Positions 1-7,494 of a stretch of 64,000 nt of DNA are shown here, piece by piece. Each line of letters begins with the position of its first letter. Within the stretch, counting starts at the first letter, position 1. The stretch is from Enterococcus xiangfangensis (GTDB lineage: Bacteria > Bacillota > Bacilli > Lactobacillales > Enterococcaceae). A program made the position numbers and the translations under genes. The notes beneath the pieces were generated by a model, which worked only from the letters and a program-made list of their open reading frames with translations, did no database searches and was not told the DNA's origin. Where the stretch lies: assembly GCF_005405365.1 (NCBI RefSeq), contig NZ_BJDX01000003.1:62001-126000 (forward strand), given 5' to 3'.

Positions 1-1
1 T

Positions 2-640
2 ATTCGAGAGATCTTTGTCGGCGCATTCAAACCAGAGGCTGTAATGGGTGGCATCTTGGGTGTTGGGGTAAAGGAAAGTATTCGTTTTGGAATTGCTCGC
101 GGGTTATTTACTCATGAAGCAGGTATGGGATCTACTCCGCATGCTCATGCATTAGCTAGAGTATCGCACCCGGCAAAACAAGGATTGGTCGCAATGATGG
201 GTGTCTTTATCGATACGATTATTTTGTTGCCGATGACAGTCTTTGTAATTTTGACTAGTGGATCACTTGGGACAACTAAAAACGGGGTCTTTTTAGATGG
301 GATTGAATTGACACAACATGCATATTCTCAGACACTAGGTAGTTTTGGCTACCCATTTATAGCGATATGTGTGACGTTATTTGCTTATGCGACATTGATA
401 GGGTGGTACTTTTTTGGAGAAGCCAATGTGAAATACTTATTTGGGAAAAAAGCAGTTCCAATTTATGCGGTTTTAGTTGCAATTTTTATTGCGATTGGCA
501 GCGGCTTGAAGGTAGAGTTGGTTTGGTCGATGGCTGATTTATTTAATGGGTTGATGATCATTCCTAATATTATTGCAATCTTTGCACTTTATAAAAAAAT
601 TGTTATCGCTACAAAAGAATATGAATTATCTTCTAAGTAA
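2..640 (+). CDS. Sodium/alanine symporter family protein (AgcS), C-terminal part
   Basis: Membrane symporter that imports a small neutral amino acid (alanine or glycine) with Na+. The reading frame is open from base 2, so the true start lies outside the window; about 212 C-terminal residues are present. Family features seen are a GVGVKESIRFGIARG segment followed by FTHEAGMGSTPHAHA, matching the AgcS region with GxAxGxFxxEAGxGS. The remainder has about four hydrophobic spans and ends in a short charged tail. A strong terminator follows at 685-732, so this is the last gene of its transcript. A second, complete AgcS gene lies at 22287-23732. The amino acid transported cannot be read from the sequence. 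Confidence 0.9.
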   Translation: MREIFVGAFKPEAVMGGILGVGVKESIRFGIARGLFTHEAGMGSTPHAHALARVSHPAKQGLVAMMGVFIDTIILLPMTVFVILTSGSLGTTKNGVFLDGIELTQHAYSQTLGSFGYPFIAICVTLFAYATLIGWYFFGEANVKYLFGKKAVPIYAVLVAIFIAIGSGLKVELVWSMADLFNGLMIIPNIIAIFALYKKIVIATKEYELSSK

Positions 641-684
641 TAAGGCCGATTAGTAAACGAAAGGCTCAATAGTGTAGAAATAAT

Positions 685-732
685 AAAGCTGGGAAAATGA
701 ATACCATCGTATTCATTTTCCCAGCTTTTTTT
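685..732 (+). terminator. Intrinsic terminator after the AgcS gene
   Basis: A perfect 19-bp stem (685-703 with 710-728) closes a 6-nt loop and runs into T residues. It ends the transcript of the upstream symporter gene. The gene-free stretch 641-940 holds this hairpin, the ALDH terminator at 881-914 and nothing else convincing. Confidence 0.9.
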
Positions 733-880
733 AAAAAAAGGAGGCCAGTCACAAATGCAACTGGCAAAATGAAAAAGATTATTGGGTTGAAGCTACTATA
801 ATAGCTGAAGCTTAATGGGAGCTTAACTGACTTTGAAATTTTTTTGAGAGGTTTCAGCCTTCTCGAGAACAAATGAATAA

Positions 881-914
881 AACAGTACGTAACCAAAACG
901 GGCTACGTACTGTT
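881..914 (-). terminator. Terminator of the aldehyde dehydrogenase gene
   Basis: An 11-bp perfect stem (881-891 with 904-914) lies just past the ALDH stop codon on the minus strand. On that strand it is followed by a T-rich stretch; on the plus strand it is not. It therefore serves the leftward gene. Confidence 0.7.
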
Positions 915-940
915 CATGCGTTTATTGCACAAGCTAATTA

Positions 941-2425
941 TTAACTAAAAAATCCTGATGGAGCACTACTTGTATCGATCATAATATTTTTTGTTTGGGT
1001 GTAAGCCTCTAACATAGATTTATAAGTTTCACGACCGATTCCAGATTTTTTATACCCGCCGAATGGTGCACCTGCTGGGATCTGGTTGTAAGTATTTACC
1101 CACACGCGCCCGGTTTCTAAGGCACGACTGACTGTCAATGCTGTATTGATGTTTTGGGTCCAAACGCCGCCACCTAATCCATAGATCGAATCATTAGCCA
1201 TTGCAATGACTTCTTCAGCGGTATCGAACTTAATAACAACTGCCACAGGTCCAAAGATTTCTTCTTTGGCAATACGCATATCATTTGTCACATTTGTGAT
1301 CAAAGTAGGGGCTACGAAGCAACCCTGATCTAATCCATCAGCTGTAAGTCGTTTGCCACCGGCTTTGATTTCTGCGCCTTCTGCCTTACCGATTTCGATG
1401 TATTTCAAAATCGTTTGGACTTGATTTTCATTTATTTGTGCCCCCATCTGGATGCCATCTTCCCAAGGCAGGCCAACATTTACTTTATCAAAGGCTTTTG
1501 ACAAGTCTTCAACAAAGCGGTCATAGATACCTGACTGAACAAAGATCCGTGATCCCGCGCAGCAAACTTGACCTTGGTTGAATAAGATTCCTAATTGAGC
1601 GCCATCTAAAGCCTTTTCATAAGGCATATCGTCAAAGAAGATGTTTGCTGATTTGCCACCTAATTCCAAAGTAGCTGGAATCAATCGTTTTGCGGCGGAG
1701 ATCGCTACGTTGTAACCAATCTCAGTTGAACCAGTGAACGCTAATTTATCGATTCCTTCATGGTGGAGCATGTATTCACCAGACTTGGAGCCTTTTCCGG
1801 TAACAACATTTAAAACGCCTTTAGGTAAAACTTCTTGTGTGAGACGCGCAAATTCTAAAACGCTTAAAGAAGTTGTAGACGATGGGTGGATAACGATCGT
1901 ATTACCAGCTGCCAAAGCTGGCGCAATTTTCCATGCCGCCATCAAGAATGGAAAATTCCACGGAATAATTTGCCCCACGACACCGATCGGTTCTTTTAAA
2001 TTGATGGTTAATGTATTTTCATCTAATTGCTGAGCCGTTCCTTCTTCTGAACGCAACACGCCAGCAAAGTAACGGAAATGATCTGCGCCATAAGGAACAT
2101 CGATAATTTGAGTTTCACGTAAAGGTTTCCCATTATCCAATGTTTCTACTAACGCTAAATGTTCCGCATTTTCTTCAATGATATCCGCGATTTTTAAAAG
2201 AATTCGTGAACGATCCTCAATCGAGATTTTTCGCCATTCAGGTAAAGCCGCACGTGCAGCTGCAACCGCTAAGTCGACCTCTGCATCAGTTGCATCTACG
2301 AATTTTGCAAGTTCTTGACCGTCAGCGGGATTTTTTGCGGAAAGCAACCGGTCCTTTTCACTAGCGGTCCATGCGCCATCTATAAACAAACCGTACTGAT
2401 CTTGTAATTCTACTTGGTAACTCAT
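941..2425 (-). CDS. NAD(P)+-dependent aldehyde dehydrogenase (AldA-like)
   Basis: Soluble enzyme that oxidises an aldehyde to its carboxylic acid. It is 494 residues, normal for the ALDH superfamily. Visible motifs are PWNFP (N157), LELGGKSA (general-base E255), GQVCCAGSR with catalytic C288 aligned to ALDH2 C302, and EEIFGPV. The start was placed at the ATG at 2425 because AGGAGAGG stands 7 nt before it; seven codons further upstream are open but lack such a site. One oddity: the residue that is normally the cofactor-binding Lys (KPSE-type motif) is H180 in IHPSS. Staphylococcal AldA, as I recall it, has Gln there, so this looks like a subfamily trait. The substrate is unknown. Confidence 0.9.
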   Translation of the reverse strand: MSYQVELQDQYGLFIDGAWTASEKDRLLSAKNPADGQELAKFVDATDAEVDLAVAAARAALPEWRKISIEDRSRILLKIADIIEENAEHLALVETLDNGKPLRETQIIDVPYGADHFRYFAGVLRSEEGTAQQLDENTLTINLKEPIGVVGQIIPWNFPFLMAAWKIAPALAAGNTIVIHPSSTTSLSVLEFARLTQEVLPKGVLNVVTGKGSKSGEYMLHHEGIDKLAFTGSTEIGYNVAISAAKRLIPATLELGGKSANIFFDDMPYEKALDGAQLGILFNQGQVCCAGSRIFVQSGIYDRFVEDLSKAFDKVNVGLPWEDGIQMGAQINENQVQTILKYIEIGKAEGAEIKAGGKRLTADGLDQGCFVAPTLITNVTNDMRIAKEEIFGPVAVVIKFDTAEEVIAMANDSIYGLGGGVWTQNINTALTVSRALETGRVWVNTYNQIPAGAPFGGYKKSGIGRETYKSMLEAYTQTKNIMIDTSSAPSGFFS

Positions 2426-2459
2426 TAAAAAACCTCTCCTTCTCACTAGATTACTTTCA

Positions 2460-2487
2460 AGTATACCGCTTTCATAAAAGATTACAA
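2460..2487 (-). promoter_or_regulatory. Promoter of the aldehyde dehydrogenase gene with weak cre-like spacer
   Basis: Read on the minus strand: -35 TTGTAA (2487-2482), 16-nt spacer, -10 TATACT (2465-2460). The spacer contains TGAAAGCGGTATAC, which matches 12 of 14 positions of the CcpA-box consensus TGWNANCGNTNWCA. CcpA control is only a possibility. Confidence 0.5.
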
Positions 2488-2674
2488 TTAAATTTTGTGA
2501 AATCAGCCCACGATTATGAATTTTACATTAGTTTATTCGGGCGTTTTTTAACTGTAATCCAATGTGAGTTGTTAGTTTTTCTGCTGCTAGCAAGGAAATT
2601 TCGAAAGTATCGTAGGGATAATTCAAGGAATAATTCATGGAGTATGATATGCTAGTTGTATTAAATAATGCGAG

Positions 2675-3049
2675 GTGATCACGCTGTTTATTTCAGAGCT
2701 GGAAAGAAACGAGAGTAAGATGGTAGTAGTGAGGTATGACAAAGAGGAGCCAATAATTTTTGACAAAGATTCTGCGCTAGATTTTGCGATGACGATAGAC
2801 TATCAGTATGGAACAAGTAATATCATCTTGCCAAAAGACGCGATCAGCAGTACTTTTTTTGATCTGAGTTCACAGCTAGCAGGTGAAATTTTACAAGCTT
2901 ATATAAATTATGACGTACGTTTAGCTATTGTTGGTGATTTTAGTGAGGGGAGCAAGGCATTAAAAGACTTTATTCGTGAGAGTAATAAGGGAAGCAATTT
3001 TTATTTCGTGCCGAATTTAGATGAAGCTATTAGTTATTTAAGCAAATAA
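2675..3049 (+). CDS. DUF4180 domain protein
   Basis: A small soluble protein of unknown function, about 121-124 residues. I recognise the DUF4180 pattern in SALDFAMTIDYQYGTSNIIL, FFDLSSQLAGEILQ, LAIVGDFSEGSKALKDFI and the ESNKG segment. The start is awkward. A GTG at 2675 lies inside the ribosome binding site GAGGTGATC, whereas the codon at the ideal distance from that site is CTG at 2684, in frame. The next ATG (2720) would remove conserved N-terminal sequence. I give the GTG coordinate, but a CTG start is quite possible. The gene stands alone, followed by a terminator. Confidence 0.75.
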   Translation: MITLFISELERNESKMVVVRYDKEEPIIFDKDSALDFAMTIDYQYGTSNIILPKDAISSTFFDLSSQLAGEILQAYINYDVRLAIVGDFSEGSKALKDFIRESNKGSNFYFVPNLDEAISYLSK

Positions 3050-3090
3050 ACGAGATCAGCTGCTAATCAAGCTGATCTCGTTTATTTTTT
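3048..3090. terminator. Terminator between the DUF4180 gene and the convergent 48-residue ORF
   Basis: A 14-bp perfect stem (3048-3061 with 3070-3083) with an 8-nt loop is followed by TATTTTTT on the plus strand. It overlaps the DUF4180 stop codon and may also end the leftward transcript that starts near 3270. Confidence 0.85.
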
Positions 3091-3094
3091 AAGA

Positions 3095-3241
3095 TTACCC
3101 AACTTTAGCTACACTCCCGCCTAGTTTATCCGCAAGTTTCATCGCTTGTTCCTTGGAATTAAAACGCCACGCTAGATTTTTATCATACGTCCTTTTGCCC
3201 TTAGCGGTAATGTAACTATGTAAAACAATAATTGCATACAT
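3095..3241 (-). CDS. Small 48-residue protein of unknown function
   Basis: I do not recognise this family. The frame runs ATG (3241) to TAA (3095) and encodes MYAIIVLHSYITAKGKRTYD, then a segment with LAWRFNSKEQAMKLADKLGG, ending SVAKVG. It is basic, with a hydrophobic N-terminus and a probable C-terminal helix. AAAGGA stands about 12 nt before the ATG. It is likely a real gene because a promoter with exact -35 and -10 consensus hexamers and 17-nt spacing lies 30 nt upstream and a terminator lies just downstream, giving a transcript of about 220 nt. A CcpA-box-like sequence overlaps the -35. The transcript could equally be a regulatory RNA, or do both jobs. Confidence 0.65.
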   Translation of the reverse strand: MYAIIVLHSYITAKGKRTYDKNLAWRFNSKEQAMKLADKLGGSVAKVG

Positions 3242-3276
3242 AAGAGCGTCGCTTCCTTTCAGATAGTCTGTTAGTT

Positions 3277-3305
3277 ATTATAGGAGCAAAAGAAAGCGTT
3301 GTCAA
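3277..3305 (-). promoter_or_regulatory. Consensus sigma-A promoter with overlapping cre-like site for the 48-residue ORF
   Basis: On the minus strand TTGACA (3305-3300), a 17-nt spacer and TATAAT (3282-3277) match the sigma-A consensus exactly. The 14-mer TGACAACGCTTTCT (3304-3291), overlapping the -35, matches 13 of 14 positions of TGWNANCGNTNWCA. CcpA bound there would block RNA polymerase, so repression on rapidly used sugars is the expected effect. Confidence 0.75.
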
Positions 3306-3486
3306 TATGTAGCAAGCATATCTGTGAAATAGATAAAAAGCTTATGATAGTCGAAGAAGTTGATTGAGTAGATGGCGTTCTGCCAAATAACAATCAATAG
3401 CAAAACTAAAAGCAATAAGCACTCTTAGATTAAACGTTGAATTTGAGTTTATTGGTCATACGTCCATTTTTTGTTAAACAGATTAT

Positions 3487-3535
3487 TTGTCACCGTTTGA
3501 CTGAAAGCGTAACATCATTCTTGTAAGCGATATCA
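3487..3535 (+). promoter_or_regulatory. Lactate oxidase promoter with cre sites
   Basis: TTGTCA (3487-3492), 17-nt spacer and TAACAT (3510-3515) form a plausible promoter. TGTAAGCGATATCA at 3522-3535 fits all 14 positions of the cre consensus TGWNANCGNTNWCA. A poorer copy, TGAAAGCGTAACAT, lies over the -10 at 3502-3515. This placement suggests CcpA repression of the oxidase. The rest of 3306-3486 shows no gene. Confidence 0.7.
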
Positions 3536-3556
3536 ATTTGAAGGCAGGGATGGAAA

Positions 3557-4660
3557 GTGGAGAAAATTTATCAAGCGAGTACAGCAGAAGGTGCGATTGA
3601 TTTTATTAATATGGAGGATCTTGAAACGGCGGCTAAAGAGATTATACCTAAAGGCGGGTATGGTTATATCAGCAGCGGGGCGGGGGATATTTTTACCTAT
3701 CAAGAAAATGTAAGGGCTTTTAATCATAAATTGATTATTCCGCACGTATTACGTGATGTCGAATTGCCAGATACAACGACTAAATTTGGAGACGAACAGC
3801 TGACGGCTCCGATCATTATGGCACCGGTCGCAGCTCACGGATTAGCAAATATTGCAGCTGAAAAAGCTTCTGCTAAAGGTGTCGCTCGTTTTGGAACGAT
3901 CTATACGGCTAGTTCTTATGCCTCCTGTACACTTGAAGAAATTCGAGCAGCCGGCGGAATGGAAGCTCCGCAATGGTTTCAATTTTATATGAGTAAAGAT
4001 GACGGTATCAATCGCGACATATTGGAGATGGCTAAACGTAATGGTGCAAAAGCGATTGTATTGACCGCGGATGCGACAGTCGGCGGAAATCGTGAAACGG
4101 ATCGCCGCAATGGGTTTACTTTTCCATTAGCAATGCCGATCGTTCAAGCATATCAATCCGGGATCGGTCAAACCATGGATGCCGTTTATGGATCTTCTAA
4201 ACAAAAATTAAGCCCTAAAGATGTCGAGTTCATCGCCAGCCATTCTGAGCTTCCGGTGTATGTCAAAGGTGTTCAATCAGAAGAAGATGTGGAACGCTCA
4301 CTGGCTTCTGGTGCTTCAGGTATCTGGGTATCCAATCATGGCGGACGTCAGCTTGACGGTGGACCGGCAGCATTTGATTCGTTGCAATATGTAGCTGAGG
4401 CTGTAGCAGGAAGGGCACCAATTGTTTTTGACAGCGGCGTTCGCCGTGGACAACATGTCTTTAAAGCGCTGGCTTCTGGTGCTGACTTAGTAGCAATCGG
4501 TCGTCCGGTTATTTATGGGTTGGCTCTAGGCGGAGGAACGGGTGTGCAGCAAGTCTTTGAATTTTTCAAAAAAGAATTAGAGATGGTCATGCAACTAGCC
4601 GGGACACAAACAATCACAGATATCAAACAGACTCGTTTAAGAGAGAACGGTTATTTGTAA
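3557..4660 (+). CDS. lctO: FMN-dependent L-lactate oxidase (alpha-hydroxy-acid oxidase family)
   Basis: Cytoplasmic flavoenzyme that oxidises L-lactate with O2 to pyruvate and H2O2. The 367 residues align along their whole length with Aerococcus viridans lactate oxidase as I remember it (374 residues). Key residues are Y37, Y144, D172, R179, K237, the catalytic base H261 and R264 in SNHGGRQLDGG, and the FMN phosphate loop around DSGVRRG. The GTG start is preceded by AAGG about 12 nt upstream, which is weak. Two cre-like sites upstream suggest the gene is off during rapid sugar use and on when lactate is reused aerobically. An oxidase acting on another 2-hydroxy acid is less likely. Confidence 0.9.
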   Translation: MEKIYQASTAEGAIDFINMEDLETAAKEIIPKGGYGYISSGAGDIFTYQENVRAFNHKLIIPHVLRDVELPDTTTKFGDEQLTAPIIMAPVAAHGLANIAAEKASAKGVARFGTIYTASSYASCTLEEIRAAGGMEAPQWFQFYMSKDDGINRDILEMAKRNGAKAIVLTADATVGGNRETDRRNGFTFPLAMPIVQAYQSGIGQTMDAVYGSSKQKLSPKDVEFIASHSELPVYVKGVQSEEDVERSLASGASGIWVSNHGGRQLDGGPAAFDSLQYVAEAVAGRAPIVFDSGVRRGQHVFKALASGADLVAIGRPVIYGLALGGGTGVQQVFEFFKKELEMVMQLAGTQTITDIKQTRLRENGYL

Positions 4661-4732
4661 AAGCAATGGGACTTTACTATTTTCTTTTTGCATGGTATCT
4701 TTTTATTATAAATAACAAGAGGAGGAAAAGTA

Positions 4733-4777
4733 ATGACAGCATCGATGAAATTGTGGAATAAACTTTTGAATGACTAA
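4733..4777 (+). CDS. Macrolide-type leader peptide of the ABC-F gene
   Basis: A 14-codon ORF, MTASMKLWNKLLND, follows a strong AGAGGAGG site and sits 145 nt before the ABC-F start. The MTASM(R/K)L beginning is the hallmark of macrolide-sensing leader peptides placed before msr, mef and erm(D)-type genes, where drug-bound ribosomes stall at the R/K-L-R/K motif. Here the third residue of that motif is Trp (KLW), which departs from the forms I know. Stalling here should alter folding of the downstream hairpins at 4762-4890. Confidence 0.8.
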   Translation: MTASMKLWNKLLND

Positions 4778-4890
4778 TTAAATAGCAATTCAAAAGTCTA
4801 GGTGCGGCAATTTCAAGGGATGAGTGTATACTTTTCTAAAGCAAATGCAAGGCATAGTCTTAGGCTATGTCTTTTTCTATACACTTTTTT
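4762..4890 (+). promoter_or_regulatory. Transcription attenuator controlling the ABC-F gene
   Basis: Three structures follow the leader peptide. The first pairs 4762-4771 (inside the leader) with 4788-4797, 10 bp. The second is a stem at 4851-4859/4863-4871 followed by five T residues. The third is an outer stem, 4823-4830 with 4878-4885, followed by six T residues. The last two look like intrinsic terminators. A ribosome stalled on the leader would cover the first hairpin and could free sequence to disrupt the terminators. The exact antiterminator pairing is inference. Confidence 0.75.
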
Positions 4891-4921
4891 CCTTTCCTAG
4901 CAAGAAAGGAAATTGAATACG

Positions 4922-6385
4922 ATGGAAAATTTATCTATAAAGTTAACAAATATTCGTCATAGTTTCGGCGCAAAAGAACTTTTTTCGCTTGATTCATTGA
5001 CTGTTTATCAAGGAGATCGAATTGGGATCGTCGGTCCTAATGGGCAAGGAAAATCAACCTTATTGAAAATAATTCAAGGTGAGCTAAAACCTGACACAGG
5101 AAGGGTGCAACGAGCTGGGGAGTTTAATTTTTTTCGGCAAAGTGCTGAAGTTGCTGAAATCAATTTGGCAACTATTGATTGGGAGCTGATGGGTCGTTTC
5201 TTTGTGCCGAAAAATCAAGTGGACACATTGAGCGGTGGTGAGGCGACAAAGTTTCGATTGGCACAAGTGCTGTCAAGTTACGAAGCAGGACTACTGCTAG
5301 ATGAACCAACAACGCATCTTGATCAAGCAAGCATTCAGACGTTGATAGAAGAGTTGCGCTATTATTATGGAACGTTGTTGTTTGTCAGCCATGATCGGTA
5401 CTTTTTGAATCAATTGGCAACGAAAATATGGGAAATAGAAGCTGGGAAAATCACAGAATACAGCGGAAATTATGATGATTTTCGTCAACAAAAAGAGTTG
5501 AAAAACCTTGAGAATGAGCGAGCAGCTGAAAAATTTATGAAGGAAAAGGGGCGTTTGGAGTCAGCAATTGCCAAAAAGAAAGCACAAGCTGAACAAAATA
5601 AAAAAATTTCACTGAAGAAAAAACAGCAGAATATTCGTCCTGATCGATTATCGTCCTCTAAACAAAAAGATACTGTGCAGAAAAATCTTCAGAAATCCGC
5701 CAAGGCAATGGAAAGCCGCTTATCGCAGCTTGAAGAGAAAAAGGGTTCTCAAGCAGAGCGAACGCTCATTTTTCCACCTTCTAAAACGCTTGAACTGCAT
5801 AATAAATTTCCGATTCGAGGAGACGCTTTTCACTTAAAAAAAGGAGAAAAAGTTTTGTTTGATCGCTGTGATTTTCAGTTTGGGTTAGGCAAACGCATCG
5901 CGATCACTGGAAAAAATGGCGCTGGAAAATCTTCGCTGTTACAAAGTATTTTGAACAACGAGGAAGGGATCGTTTTATCTCCTAAAGTTGTGTTTTCGAC
6001 GTATCATCAGATGTCTTACAAAATAAGCGGGGAGCAGACGATTTTAACTTATTTGATGGAACAAACTGAATATAAGGAACCACTCATTCGCAGCATTTTG
6101 CATAATTTAGACTTTTCTCAACTGGAGATGACTAAACCAATCAGCGGGTTAAGCGGCGGGGAAGCGACTCGAATACAGATTGCTTTATTGTTTACGAGAC
6201 CTTCAAATGTATTGATTCTTGACGAGCCGACAAATTTTATCGATCTCAAAACGCTTGAAGCATTGGAAACATTGATAGGTGCGTATTCTGGCACCGTGAT
6301 TTTTACTTCTCATGATCGTTATTTTGTTGAAAAAAATGCGGACGAAATTTATGAAATTAAAGATTTTCGTCTGCAACTCAGTTAG
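4922..6385 (+). CDS. Msr(C)-like ABC-F ribosomal protection protein
   Basis: Cytoplasmic twin-ATPase without membrane domain; family members bind the ribosome and displace macrolides and streptogramin B. At 487 residues it is close to Msr(A)/Msr(C). The first domain has Walker A GPNGQGKS (38-45), signature LSGGE (103-107) and LLLDEP (Walker B, D127/E128). The second has GKNGAGKS (330-337), LSGGE (410-414) and LILDEP (431-436). The linker at about 185-290 is Lys/Gln-rich with IRPDRLSSSK, as in Msr proteins. The ATG at 4922 was preferred over an in-frame TTG at 4913 that touches the AAAGGA site. The upstream leader peptide strengthens the resistance call. An intrinsic, species-level gene is likely. 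Confidence 0.88.
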   Translation: MENLSIKLTNIRHSFGAKELFSLDSLTVYQGDRIGIVGPNGQGKSTLLKIIQGELKPDTGRVQRAGEFNFFRQSAEVAEINLATIDWELMGRFFVPKNQVDTLSGGEATKFRLAQVLSSYEAGLLLDEPTTHLDQASIQTLIEELRYYYGTLLFVSHDRYFLNQLATKIWEIEAGKITEYSGNYDDFRQQKELKNLENERAAEKFMKEKGRLESAIAKKKAQAEQNKKISLKKKQQNIRPDRLSSSKQKDTVQKNLQKSAKAMESRLSQLEEKKGSQAERTLIFPPSKTLELHNKFPIRGDAFHLKKGEKVLFDRCDFQFGLGKRIAITGKNGAGKSSLLQSILNNEEGIVLSPKVVFSTYHQMSYKISGEQTILTYLMEQTEYKEPLIRSILHNLDFSQLEMTKPISGLSGGEATRIQIALLFTRPSNVLILDEPTNFIDLKTLEALETLIGAYSGTVIFTSHDRYFVEKNADEIYEIKDFRLQLS

Positions 6386-6654
6386 TTAAGATAGTTAAAT
6401 CATACGATGTGTTCAATGATCAAAAGGGGCTTCAGTTGAAGTGTGGTTACAATGTCGCTATAGTGCTGTCGGACCGTTATATCATGATCTTTAGTGACCA
6501 ATTATTTGTTATTAAATAGTTGTATTAAGACACACAGACGTTTGATGTGACTGTATTAGCAACTGTTTTTCATAAGCAAGTTTCTATATTTATTCGTTTT
6601 TTATATGGTATAAAAGAAACGGTAGTTAAAAATGAATAATGAATGGAGACGATA

Positions 6655-7494
6655 GTGTTGAAAAAATGGTTGGTAGGGTTAACATTTATAATGGCAGGAT
6701 TGGTTTTTGCAGCCTGCGGGAATAAGCAAGTTGATGGGGACAACAGTTGGAAAAAAGTGGAAGAAAAGCAAGAATTGACAGTAGCAACTTCAGGCACACT
6801 TTTTCCTTCTTCTTACTATAATGATGAGAATAAATTAGTCGGCTATGATGTAGATGTGGCCAAAGCCGTTGCAAAACAGTTGGATCTAAAAATCAACTTT
6901 AAAGAGTACAATGTCGATGGACAAGTGACAGCAGTCAATCGTGGAGAAGCAGACTTTGCAGCTAATGATTTTGGTCTTTCTAAAGAACGCAGTAAAAAAT
7001 TTGCGCTATCTTCACCGATCAAACATTCTTTTGACAGCATGATCGTAAGAAAAAGCGATGATTCAGGCATCCATTCGCTGGAAGACCTTAAAGGTAAGAA
7101 AGCAGCCGGCGAACCGAATACGAGTTATATGAAGATCGCAGAAAAATACGGCGCAAAAGCAGTGACTTATGATAACGCAACCAATGATCAATACTTGACG
7201 GATGTAGCAAACGGGCGCACTGATGTGATCTTGAATGATTACTATCTTCAAAAAATGTCTGTGGCCGCTCTACCGGATATTCCAGTCAAGATTTTAGAAG
7301 ATGTCTATTTTAACGCAAATTTTACCGGCTTTTTATTTGATAAAGACAATCAAGCGTTAAAAGCAAAAATCAATGGGGCTTTGGCAACCTTGAAAAAAGA
7401 TGGTACGTTAGAAAAAATATCGAAACAATATTTTGGAACAGATGTTTCAGTGAAACCAGAACAAGAAGTATCTGAGAAAGTCTCGGCGGAATAA
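6655..7494 (+). CDS. Amino-acid ABC transporter substrate-binding lipoprotein (YckB-like)
   Basis: Family 3 solute-binding protein that captures a polar amino acid at the membrane surface. A lipoprotein signal is visible: KKW, a hydrophobic stretch, then FAAC, with the Cys about residue 23. The mature domain runs from ELTVATSGTLFPSSYY through GYDVDVAKAVAKQL and EADFAANDFGLSKERSKKF to LKKDGTLEKISKQYFG. GGAG lies 6 nt before GTG 6655; TTG 6658 is almost as good. The stop overlaps the permease start by one base. The gene pair resembles B. subtilis yckB/yckA. The ligand is unknown (cystine is a guess from the subfamily). The region 6386-6654 shows no other gene. Confidence 0.85.
   Translation: MLKKWLVGLTFIMAGLVFAACGNKQVDGDNSWKKVEEKQELTVATSGTLFPSSYYNDENKLVGYDVDVAKAVAKQLDLKINFKEYNVDGQVTAVNRGEADFAANDFGLSKERSKKFALSSPIKHSFDSMIVRKSDDSGIHSLEDLKGKKAAGEPNTSYMKIAEKYGAKAVTYDNATNDQYLTDVANGRTDVILNDYYLQKMSVAALPDIPVKILEDVYFNANFTGFLFDKDNQALKAKINGALATLKKDGTLEKISKQYFGTDVSVKPEQEVSEKVSAE

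Noticed and set aside
666..896. A 76-codon open frame on the minus strand between AgcS and ALDH genes
   Set aside because: It begins at a TTG without a ribosome binding site and runs through two terminator hairpins.
6386..6654. Possible T-box or other riboswitch before the amino-acid ABC importer
   Set aside because: No T-box motif, specifier structure or terminator hairpin could be found.
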